Shown here piece by piece: positions 34,730 through 44,440 of a stretch of DNA of 64,000 nt (the first letter of the stretch is position 1; every line of letters begins with the position of its first letter). Source of the stretch: Emydura subglobosa (Eukaryota; Chordata; Testudines; Chelidae); assembly GCA_007922225.1 (NCBI GenBank), contig ML679966.1, positions 52,291,583 to 52,355,582 on the forward strand, given 5' to 3'. The translations under genes were made by a program, and so were the position numbers. A model generated the notes under the pieces. The model did no database searches. It saw nothing but the letters and a program-made list of their open reading frames with translations, and was not told the origin of the DNA.

Positions 34730-35164
34730 GAGTCACCATAACATCTAAACCTAGCCACACCTGTCTCCTTTCCAAGAGTAGAGCAATATGGCAATCAGGC
34801 TCATAGAAATGACATCTGGGGATGCACAGTGCAATGTCAGACACCCTCAGGTTCTTCCCTGGCTGACTGGGAAGACATTTACATTTAAGGGATTACATAA
34901 TGCATAATGCAAAAAATCTCCCGGTGGCTGACAACTCTGAAGTGTACATTTTATTTCAGAAATTAAAAAAAGGAAAATTGCATTAGTATTATCTAGCGTG
35001 GTGCAATAGTGCTGGCTATGATTATCAGTAGACTAGTAAAATTAGGTAAAATTAACAATATAAAATAAAAATAACTAGAAGTGAAAGCCTAATTTTATAA
35101 AAAGATCAATTACCTATTAACGAGCATCCATGTTATGAGAAAAATACTACCCACATTTATCTTT
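34730..35164. other. Non-coding DNA, nothing identified
   Basis: AT-rich with no gene or repeat end seen. Confidence 0.4.
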
Positions 35165-35450
35165 TTCATTTGGATCCTACTAACAGGAATAAAATCAATC
35201 TATTTCCTATCTATTTTTTTCTCTTCTGTGACATCTGGAATTTCCCAGGGAACTACATTAGGTCCTTTTTTATTTCCTTTTTACATGTCAGCCTTCAGCA
35301 AGATTATGGTTAGTTATGCCCTCCAATTTCATTGTTATGCTGATGACACTGAGATCTATTGCTCTAATGATCATTTCTTTTCAAATGTATTTCTGGTAGT
35401 AGAAATTTCAAATATCAGTGACTTTAATTCTTTATATCTTAATGACTAAA
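35165..35450 (+). mobile_element. L2-clade LINE reverse-transcriptase core relic
   Basis: A single plus frame (35135-35449) reads through the central RT palm. A segment resembling W-F-SYLTGR appears as FIWILLTGIKS, then VTSGISQGTTLGPFLF, which corresponds to the G-V-PQGSVLGPLLF block. The catalytic motif follows as FHCYADDTEIYCS, and ISDFNSLYLND matches the L2 segment after the palm (I-DWM-NFLQLNE). YADD is intact, with both metal-binding aspartates present. The N-terminal catalytic Asp region, thumb and endonuclease are absent or unrecognisable on both sides. It is a mutated fragment of a LINE, not a host gene. Confidence 0.8.
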
Positions 35451-37399
35451 ATACAAAATTACTTACAAATAAATCTTCTAAAAGGATGCATTCTGTAACA
35501 CTTTTGTTAGTCACTTGAAAACAAAATAATTTCTATATTTGATGCCAATATTGCAAACTCCTTTTTCTTTTAGTTGTCATCTTATGGTACTATTAGAGGC
35601 ACTCAGAGGTATCTGCTCCCACACTAACCCCTGAGGCCCAAGAGCAGTACATTAAACTGTGTTTTAATGAGCAAAACCTCAAAACTGCAGAGATGTTTCT
35701 TCGTTATTAAAAATGAATAATATCTTGCTCCTTTAAAGTGCCAAACACTTAATATATTTATTATATAAATAAACCTTAAACAGTAGTGAATGTTAATTCT
35801 TTATAAAAAGGTGTCCATTAATTATCATTAGGAACTAAGAATAACAGAAAGAGGTTATATTTTTTAAAGAATCTGGTGAGGCTAAATGTGTGGAAGAGGT
35901 TGCATTAAAATTAATCTCGAAATGCTTAAAGATAACCTGACTATTCAGATAATTTCGCATAATGCCTTGGATCTGGTTTGCTTTCCACAGTTTCTATAAT
36001 AACATCATAATTTCCCTCTACACAATTTCACACTTATTGGGGTTGATTCTCATTTATGTTAACATCCCATTAGACCCCTCTGAAAGAGTTAAGGGGACTT
36101 AATATAGATGCAAATTACATTTATGCCCATTTTAAGGTCCTTTTATACTGCCAGAGCAGTGGGAAGTGGCTACAGCATTACTGAGAAATCAGGCCATTTT
36201 CTTTTATGACAATATTCATTGCACTTGAGATTTGGCATTTCCCAGTGGAAGAGGGAATTCCGTCTGCTCCAGTAAGGACACACTGCCATCCTTACACTGA
36301 CTAATACTATCCTCCATGAATAGTTCAATTCATTTTAATGGAACCACTTATGGAGTAAAGTACTACTCAGCGTAAGTAAGGACAACAAAACTTGGCCTAC
36401 AGTGTTTTTCTCTTGTGAGTTTTGTATGTGTGTTTTTTTTTTTAAACAGATTTTTGTGGCTAAGGAGAGTTACTATTAGTTAGACCTGATTTCTGCCATA
36501 GCAAATGAATACATAAATGTGTGTATATAATAAATTCAGAATTGATGAAGATTTCTGTTGCCAAATTTTCCAATGGGTTTTCTATTATGAAAACAGTTGA
36601 AGACATTCTATATCCAAAGCTCTGTTTTGCTACTATTTTCTCAACAAGTAGGGTTGTCTGGAAACTTTCCAGTTTGGAAAAGTCCTGCTTTCCATATTCT
36701 TCTAAGGTAATGGCAATGGTCCAACCGCAAATTTAAGCATAGAATAAAATGTACTTACATGAAGCAGTAGCAGTATTCTGCAAGAACAGCTGTTCCAAGT
36801 GGCATTTAAGGCTCCTATGAAATTCATTGTGAGAGCCCATCAATTTGAGAAAATTAGAAATTTAAGAAATAATTGGCAATAAAGAATCATTTTAGCAATA
36901 ATTGGCAATCAGCTGATGAAGTTCATAGCTTAAAGTTGTTCAGGCTGCAAATTGCTGCAGTTTTAACCAGAATACTATTTACAGGATGATGATATCTTAT
37001 AGCATGTTTCATTAACCAGTATAATGGTAATCTTCCAGATAGCCTAATACCTTATGGCCTATATAGCTTAACTAAGTTTTCATAAATTTGAAAGAAAACA
37101 TCACATTCCAAAATGTTTGTGTGGAGGATGAGGGAGTAAATGTGTTGTTTTTTTAAATAAGTATCATGTGCACATTAGCTTACCTGTGTAATGTTACCTT
37201 GTCCAAATGAACAGAGTTAAATCAAAGGCGGCTATAAGAGGGAAAACAACAAGAACCGTGACAATGGCAAAGATATAAGGCATATTGAGGATCCATGAGG
37301 AAATGATGGGGAAACTATTAAGTGGAAAATACCCCCAAGCCTGGCACCTACTAAGCTGGCAAAGTTTATTCTTCCCAGGCCAAATGTAGGACATACTAA
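35451..37399. other. AT-rich non-coding DNA
   Basis: The area just after 35450 may hold a little more L2 3' sequence but is unreadable. 36040-36390 has phrase-like blocks typical of old reptilian repeats but no boundary I can set. No gene seen. Confidence 0.4.
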
Positions 37400-37860
37400 A
37401 ATTTAGGGCATACTAAAAACTTTAAGAAGCTGCACTAGGCAGAAAGGGGAGTTGCTTGGATTCTCAGCAGCAGCTGGAGTTGGGTCTCTGACAAAGACTC
37501 ACACTCTGTCCTCCCAACCTAGATATTGAAGTAACTGGGCGGAATGGAATTTACCAAAGTTTACAAAGAAAGATTAAGGTGTAGGTAAGGGGAAATACGA
37601 ATATAGGCATTTAATTGTTTTTACCCATTGCAATGCATGCTGTGTACCTTTGGGTGAATAAATTATGTTTTGTTTTGAAGAAGCTGTTTGTGTCTGCCTT
37701 CAAACTTATTCTGTCTCAGACACCAAATCCAGTTGAAACTGTTGGATTGACACGGTAAACAGGATGGCTGCAGCTCAGAGACCCAGCACTGCATGGTTCC
37801 ACCCTTCAGAAAGGTCAGGCTTCCTGCACCTGTCATTAAGGAGTGCACTCAAGAGGGAAT
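37400..37860 (+). mobile_element. LTR-like repeat segment (turtle-type), boundaries unsure
   Basis: GTGAATAAATTATGTTTTGTTTTGAAG provides an AATAAA poly(A) signal. It is followed by CTGTTTGTGTCTGCCTTCAAAC, CCAAATCCAGTTGAAACTGTTGG and GGATTGACACGGTAAACAGG, a block order I associate with a turtle LTR element and its downstream leader. No TG...CA limits or target duplication could be fixed. Family assignment is from memory. Confidence 0.4.
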
Positions 37861-38641
37861 AAATGATGTCTAAACCACTGCTCTCAAGGGTCAGGTAAAG
37901 GTTTATGAACTAAATAAAAGTCTGAGTCGACTATTTTTATTTGGAATACATCTTTAATAATTATTGCAAAATACATTTTCTTCAAATGTTAATGAGTTAC
38001 TAAGATTAGACTTAACAAATACTTCTTTTTTGCTAAATTGTGAATCAGCTCTGCCTAAGTTTCTCTAAATCTTCAGCACAAATTAAACATCTCCAGCAGA
38101 TTGTCATAGCTAGAATAAAAAAGATAAAATACTGTATGTATTACCGTACAGTACCATATTACCGCCTGGAACTCTAAGTCATGAACCTGGATCCCCACTG
38201 TGCATGGAGCAGTACAAATTGGAACAAAACAGTCAAGACAGCAAGAATGTAATGAACTCTTAACTGAAGCTGCTTTTGTAAGCATGTTCTTTCTCTTCTT
38301 TTCTGGAGAAGGGATTTAAATGTGAATATGTAAAAACAGTACAAGATATTAATAATATTTTTATGTCTTTAGAATTAGGGTGAAACTGTCAAAAGTACTT
38401 AAGTGATATGGAAATCCCATTTTGAAAAGAGGTGTCCAAGTTCCACTGACTCTCAGTAAAAGAGACTCCAAACTTTAGAAAATGGGATGCAGGTCCTTTT
38501 TGTAAATGTCTCATACAATAAAGTGTCCATCACTCAATAAATGCTTATCTCATGCTCCAGGTGCCCATATAATAATAACTTTGCAATCTCATATAAAAAC
38601 ATCATTATAAACTACTCAAACCACTATGAATACCTAACTCC
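37861..38641. other. Non-coding DNA, nothing identified
   Basis: AT-rich, with a small symmetric block (ATTACCGTACAGTACCATATTACCG, 38140-38164). No gene. Confidence 0.4.
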
Positions 38642-38653
38642 ACAATTATCAAG

Positions 38654-38829
38654 TTCCAGAGGGGTAGCCGTGTTAGTCCATATACAGCAAAAACAACGGG
38701 AGTCCTGTAGCACTTTAAAGACCAACAAATTTAATTTTTGCAGGCATAAGCTTTCGTAACCCATAGCCCACAAAAATTTATGCCTGCAAAATTAAATTTG
38801 TTAGTCTTTAAAGTGCTATAATTGTATTT
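38654..38829 (+). mobile_element. Foldback insertion with 12-bp target-site duplication
   Basis: The 176-bp insertion is bounded by exact 12-bp direct repeats, ACAATTATCAAG (38642-38653 and 38830-38841). It begins TTCCAGAGGGGTAGCCGTGT, continues through GTTAGTCC and GGAGTCCTGTAGCAC, then forms a hairpin. Arm 38708-38749 (42 nt) pairs with 38778-38818 (41 nt) with one substitution and one extra base, around a 28-nt spacer that includes GCTTTCGTAACCC. The head and the AAAGACTAACAAATTTA arm belong to a high-copy repeat I associate with turtles. A 12-bp duplication suits target-primed retrotransposition better than a cut-and-paste transposon. Confidence 0.85.
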
Positions 38830-38869
38830 ACAATTATCAAGATAAAAGCTTAGATAACCTCCATCCAGA

Positions 38870-40290
38870 TGCTTAGGAGGAAAAATGGGCCTTGAACCCT
38901 GCCTGAAAAGTTAACAAATCTGGGCCATAGTATTCTAGAAGGGAGAACCTTGACAGAGAATGACTTTCTGTTATCTTTCTTGTTTAGCTCCTTACTACCG
39001 CTTGCATTTCTCAGCTCTCACAAATGGAACAATATAGCACAAGGCAGAAAGTAGTCTCTCAGGTAACCTGATCTCAAGCCATTTAGGATTTGTAAAGCTA
39101 AAACCAACACCTTAGAGTCCACCTGGAGCATTGATGTTATGTGTTCTTAACGTGGTTGAGGTGCCCTGAAACTGTACAGTAGGAGAGTTGCCATGTTCTG
39201 AACTAGCTTCATTTTCCAAGAGGTATTAAGATGTAGCTGTATGTAGGAGCTCATTCAAGAACTCTAATCTTGAAGGGATAAAGGTAAGCATAGCAAGGTC
39301 CTCATCCAGAACCAACCATCATATTCATCTCACCCAGTGAAGATCAAAAGGCCTTATTAGCTACAGCTACTGCCTGGGCATCTAATAATAGCTTGGAGTT
39401 AATCAAAGCCAGAAACTGTGAAACTGAGACACAAATATTAGAAGCACTACCTCAATTGGGGTACCAATATGATACTTACCATTTCATATAACTGCCTACC
39501 CCAGTTTACCAACATCTTATCAGATCTGGATTGAGTCTCAGCCAGTTACCTTCATCTAGATGTCATGATCGTGCAAATTCTAAGTCATTAGTTCTGCTGC
39601 ATCAACAGGATCAAATGAAAAAGAGCTGTAGGGCTGAGTAACATCAGCATACTGAAGATATCATACAACTGTCTCTCAGATGCCTCATATAAAAGCTGAA
39701 CAGAAAGGAGGCAGAATAGAATTCTGTGACACTGGCATTAGAGTACCCTTAGGTCAACTCACCTGTACTCCATGATTATCCTCTAAGATAAAAAGGAATG
39801 AGCCACTCTAAAGCGATGCCAGCAATCCCAGCCATTGTCATAGACATGTGACAGAGAGCAAAGGTAGCAAAGATTGATACAATAAAATCAACTGAGACAT
39901 TGTTAGGAAGAAGTCATCAACCAACATATCTAAAAATGTTTAATCATTTCCAAAGCCATATCTAACACTGGATTGACCAGCGCTAAAGAAATGAGGATTC
40001 CAAATATTGCCAAAGGAGCTTTGCCAAAAATTTCTCATCTCAGTAACTTTTCCCAATGAGAGAGAGATTTGGCATAGCTGACATAGTTGACAAAATTACA
40101 AAGATCAAATTATAGTTTATGAAGTGAAAACCTGATCAGTTTCTTTGAGAGCACCAGGCACTCTACCCTCTAAAGGGAGGTATTGACAATCTCATTCAAC
40201 AAATGTCACCTCACTGGGTTTAAATCAGATGGGTTTTTGGACCCATATCCATCCTATGTTTTGGCCCTACAGGGGTCCCAATAATCAGCA
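38870..40290 (-). mobile_element. L2-clade LINE, antisense, heavily decayed
   Basis: Reading minus from 40.0 kb downward, L2-like ORF2 pieces appear in order. VSVDFIVSIF stands near the LLDLSAAFDTIDH position, then WLIPFYLRG resembles W-F-SYLSGR. FYSASFLFSFYMRHL resembles SPLLFNIYMKPLG, followed by QYADVTQ (YADV at 39640-39651, where active copies have YADD) and WLRLNPDLI. Further on come LVQNMATLLLYSF and HITSMLQVDSKVLVLALQ, matching LVQNAAARLL and HITPAL-LHWLPV...FKVL, and then ILNGLRSGYLRDY, matching LNGLGPGYLRDLL. Many stops and shifts occur. It is an old dead copy, with the 3' end near 38870. Confidence 0.75.
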
Positions 40291-40911
40291 AAGACACTGA
40301 CCATAAGCAGAGAAACCTTTGTGTTTGTCCAATCAAGATAAACACAAACACATCTGAGCAATTTGTCACCGTAAGAAAAAACTTCATTTTGTAATCAAGT
40401 CAAGGCAGCCTGGGTTAACTTGACTCTTCACCCGAAAGTTCTGCTGTGGATAATTTTGCAGATACTACAGCAAAAGCAAAGAATGCTGTCTTCTAAACAG
40501 CTTCTCACATTACTTAAAAAATTATCAATTCTGAAATCAGACCCAGCGCTAGCGTTCTCTTACCAGGATTTTAGCCATCTCCCTTCTCCTATAGTTTTGC
40601 TTTATAACTTTCTGTTCTAGACATCTGCTAGCTGTTTAAGCACACATGCAGTGAACATGCCTACGACAGTAAGAGCAGGAGGAAAAGGGTAGATGACGTG
40701 CGTCATTCTTCTCGCAGAGTGAAAATGTCATAATTGTTCTTTGTGAGGGCTCCTCAAATTGTTTGACATCTTGAATCAAATGCTCTTCTTGTCTCCACAG
40801 CTGTCCTTGGTTGCAAGCACACTTCCAAAAAATACATGCAGTGCAATATGACATTCCACTGCACTGCTTAATAAGAAAGGCCAGCATTTATCCTAATTCT
40901 ATGTTGCATAG
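40291..40911. other. Non-coding DNA, nothing identified
   Basis: This may contain further upstream L2 sequence near 40240-40300. Otherwise no recognisable feature. Confidence 0.35.
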
Positions 40912-41228
40912 AGCTGGTCAGAAAATGTGTTTTTCACACAGAAAATGTTAACTTTTTTTTGGTGAAATATTGAAAACTAGAAAATTTTGGCTGAAATGGA
41001 AATGCCACTGTGGTCTCTTATGAGAATTGTAATTAGGGTGGCTCATGTCTTTTCTTGTATGGGCTGGGCTTCCTGGCCAAACTATTTCTACAGTGATGAA
41101 CTATGGTTTTCTCTCTTTGTGTGCTCCTGAGATGCATCATGGGACCCTCTGGCCATGGTGCATCAGGCACCCAACTCCCATCAGGCACTGTGGCAGCATT
41201 TCCAATGAAAATGTTTCAATTTTTAATT
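40912..41228. mobile_element. AT-rich 'GAAAATTT' MITE-like repeat (copy 3), possibly split
   Basis: It starts AGAGCTGGTCAGAAAATGTG, the typical end of this turtle repeat type (AGAGCTGGTCGAAAATTTT). It passes through TGGTGAAATATTGAAAACTAG and a GC-richer core with GATGCATCATGGGACC, then returns to AT-rich AATGAAAATGTTTCAATTTT. Similar sequence resumes at 42156-42270, which suggests the element was interrupted. Confidence 0.5.
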
Positions 41229-41229
41229 A

Positions 41230-42155
41230 ATGTATCCCTTCTGTCAGGTGGAATCAGCAGCAACAAGGGCCACGTTCAATATCTAGGGGTTTCTCTTAAC
41301 AATACAAAACAGAACCAGCTCAAGCCCTCACCCAGTAATCTGAAAAAATTAACCACCACCCTAGGTGTCTCTAAGAGGCAATACTTCCCCTCTCACAAGC
41401 ACTGAGTCTGTGTGTAGAAAAGAAAACTTAATAAAAAGGGAGAAGGTGGGAAAACACAACCATGATTTGAAAGCATATGACCATAGGCAAACATCCCCTC
41501 CAAATCACAGTGTCCTTTCCATTAGCGTCTCACCATGCAGAGTGAAAGTTTGATACCCAAAAGTTACTTTAACACACCATTCCCCTCTCTCCGTTACACC
41601 CCACTCACAGTTGCAGTCCTAGGTCAGCGAGGACCCAGAATCCAGAGGTGTGATGACATGAGTTCACCTCCCACCCTGGGCAATGGGGGAGGCATCGAGC
41701 AACGACTGAGCTCTGGTGGCCACCACTGCAACGGATTCACAGTTGCCACTGTTCACTCTGCCATCACTGCCCATTGCTTCCACATCCACCATTCCTCTAT
41801 TACCACTATCTCTCTGCTGCACCAGGTAGGAGCATTGGTCTTCACTCATTCTCCCCTTCACAGGGATTTGGCATTTCTACTCCCTGCTTAGCAAGTGAGG
41901 TTCAGTTTAGGGCGACCCCCTCAATCAGGTCAGGCTAAGTACACTTCTGCTGCCTTCTACTCATGCAAACAGGATAACAGCATTTCTTTATCTCCACACT
42001 CAATACTACTGTGGCAAAGCAGCTACATCATGCTCTGCATCTAGGCAGACTAGGTGTGTTTTATGCAATTATGATCTGTTCCTGAAGTCTTTTGCCGCCA
42101 GCTCATCACTAGATGTCAGGGGAGAGCTCATTCAGATCCTGCTTACACTAAGAGC
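41230..42155. mobile_element. LTR-type repeat, candidate insertion in the MITE
   Basis: Blocks in order are CTTCTGTCAGGTGGAATCAG, ATATCTAGGGGTTTCTCTTA, AGCCCTCACCCAGTAATCTG, AGGCAATACTTCCCCTCTCA, AAACTTAATAAAAAGGGAG (with AATAAA) and GTCAGCGAGGACCCAGAATCCAG. I associate this set with a widespread turtle LTR element. The GC content is higher than the flanks. Open frames here (41365-41891) are compositional. Ends and duplication are not resolved. Confidence 0.45.
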
Positions 42156-42270
42156 CCAACATTTTTCAGTTTTTGGATGTTTGATTTTTCAGTCAAAGGT
42201 TGATATTTTCTGCAGCACACACGCTGTTCATGAACAGTTTTGTCTGGTTGAAAATCTACGGGTCTGTAAA
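42156..42270. mobile_element. AT-rich MITE-like segment (probable second half)
   Basis: ACATTTTTCAGTTTTTGGATG and TTTTGTCTGGTTGAAAATC are in the AT-rich style of the 40.9-kb MITE. It also contains a small palindrome, CTGTTCATGAACAG. Confidence 0.35.
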
Positions 42271-43733
42271 GAAAAAGTTTCAAAGGAACCCTGAGCCCTA
42301 AAGTTGACTAACTTTTCTGGCTGCCAAGAGAGAAGTAATTCTCTCTGCAACCATTTAACAGAGCAAACAAATATGAAAATAGTAATTGGTGAAAGGAGTG
42401 GTCTGTTTAAATCACTATATACCAGTGGTTTTACTCAACCTCTATCCTAAATCCAGTTGCCACGCTAAAGCAAGAAGGACAAGTGGTAAGCAGCCACTTA
42501 AGGATGCTGTTTTATAATATATGAAATAGCTTGACTCCTACAAAAATATAGTGGGTTCTGCTTGACAGGAAGATTAAAACTTTTTCACACCTTCTGCTTT
42601 TAGATCAAGGGCTAATAAACATAAAATCTGCATTACAAATTATTTTAAAGGTTTGTATTTTGAAGCACTGCAAAGAATTAAGCAAATCAAATTCAATACA
42701 AATCTGTTCTTGCACTTTCAAAGCTCTGTTCTTGATGCTTAAAACATTCAAGATGGATGGCTGATGCCAATGCACTTGCACCAGTTTAGATCAAAGTTAA
42801 CAAAAGCCTTTGAAGTTGTCCAGCTGTAAAAATAGCATTTCTAAGAGAGGTCGACAGTTATTCTATCCTGTGTCAGGGGAGGGAATGATTTTCAAGAGAT
42901 TATACATTATACTGGGGGGGAGGGGAATGGTGTTTTCTGTCTGAGAGGGGAAGGAGAGAGGTCAGAGAGAGCAAAATAAAACAAATAAAAACAAATCTCT
43001 CTTATAGGACATCGTAGCTCCAAGGTTCAACATTTTTTTCATGGTTCTTCCTCAGCATATTTTAAGTTTCCACAAAGGACTAAAATAATATTTCTTTAAA
43101 ATCCCAAACCTTTGATTTGGAAAATTTAGAGAAATATTTCTTAAAATTAAAATGAGCTCTCAAAGTTCTATTGCTACTTTCTTTGCTTACTGTAGGTTTC
43201 AGCACTATGCATATGCAAAGCATGAACTTTTGCAATAAAAAATTAGAAGAGTTTAATTATCTCATCTAGAAGTTGCCTACAGAGTCCAATAACGTGCAGG
43301 AAGGGGAGTCACTGTGCATAGTTGCATCTAGAGAACAACCGGCAGCAAGGCACATGAGCACACTATGCTCTCAGGGAACAACAGGACTGGGGGGTCTTCA
43401 GCTTCATGTGCCTGCTTGGGGTTTCCTGGTTTTTAGACAGTCTTGCAGGCATCTCCACCCTACGTGGGGATTATAGGCACCAGCTCCTACCTTTCTGGAG
43501 GCCTCCAAACCTGCCTCACTAATGATATAATGTAGCAAAAAAAACCCAAACAAACAAAAGAAAAACCCACCACCCACATTACTAGCACCTCATGAATTGT
43601 TTCAAGTCAATTTTCAGTTTTCCTCTCTCTCAAGAAATGGGAAGTAACTAGCAATTAAGGATCATATTTGATTTTGTTCTACACACACACAGTACTTTAA
43701 ATTATTAAAGCAGAATGCTAGAAGTCTGCTGGG
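42271..43733. other. Non-coding DNA, nothing identified
   Basis: A G-rich patch (GGGGGGGAGGGG, near 42915) and A-rich AACAAATAAAAACAAA runs occur. There is no gene or named repeat. Confidence 0.4.
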
Positions 43734-44030
43734 AGGCCTGGTCTACATTTGAAAAGGTCCATTGGCATAACTGTGTTAGTAAGGGGTGTATTTTTTTCAC
43801 ATATATATTTATGCCAGTAAAATGCCTAGAGTAGGTGCAGTTATACCAGTATATGGTGCTTTCTGTTGGTATAGCTCATTTTGCTTTGCTGAGCTGCAGT
43901 AAGTTAAATTGGCATAAGCATTTCTACACCAGTACAACTGCATTTACATTAGGGAAGCTTTGCTGCTTTACATATACTTTACATATGCTAGTGTAGTTAA
44001 AGAGGCAAAATTTAAGTGCATACAAGGCCT
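43734..44030. mobile_element. 297-bp MITE with AGGCCTGGTCTACA ends
   Basis: The left end is AGGCCTGGTCTACATTTGAA. The right end AAGTGCATACAAGGCCT is its approximate inverse (AGGCCTTGTATGCACTT). The interior carries CATTGGCATAACTGTGTTAG and TGCAGTTATACCAGTATATGG, approximate inverted blocks seen in turtle MITEs. The end sequence resembles that of the 34458, 51794 and 54343 family, but the interior differs, so it is a distinct family. No transposase frame. Confidence 0.6.
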
Positions 44031-44184
44031 CACTTTCACAGGCACGCTGTTTGTTTACAGTCAACTGTGGGCACTGAAAATACATAAGTTATTGTTCCTT
44101 TTTTCCCCTCTAGTCTATCTTCATTTAATTTCACGAAAACTGCTTTCATCTTTTGTTCTGATTAGATCTCTGTGATTCTTTTTT

Positions 44185-44440
44185 GTTCAGCACCAAAGAA
44201 AAAGCATTTTGTTTTAAACAGAAGCTGATTTTTTTTGGTTTCCCACCAAAATGAAAAACAAGTGGAAAAAAAGCTTTTCAACTCAAAAATATCCAAAACA
44301 AAAGAAAAAAAACAACATTAAAAAAAATTCATTTCATTTTCAGGGTGTTTTTCACTTTTTTTGGTTGGAGGGATTGTTTTCGTTTGTTTTAAATAAATTA
44401 GCTAAATTTGTAAAAGAAATGTTTTGACTTTTAAAAAATA
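44185..44440. mobile_element. AT-rich MITE-like segment with poly(A/T)-rich blocks
   Basis: The blocks AAAAAGCATTTTGTTTTAAA, GAAAAACAAGTGGAAAAAAAGC and TTCATTTCATTTTCAGGG resemble the AT-rich repeats at 7.8 and 57.4 kb. Boundaries are not resolved. Confidence 0.35.
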
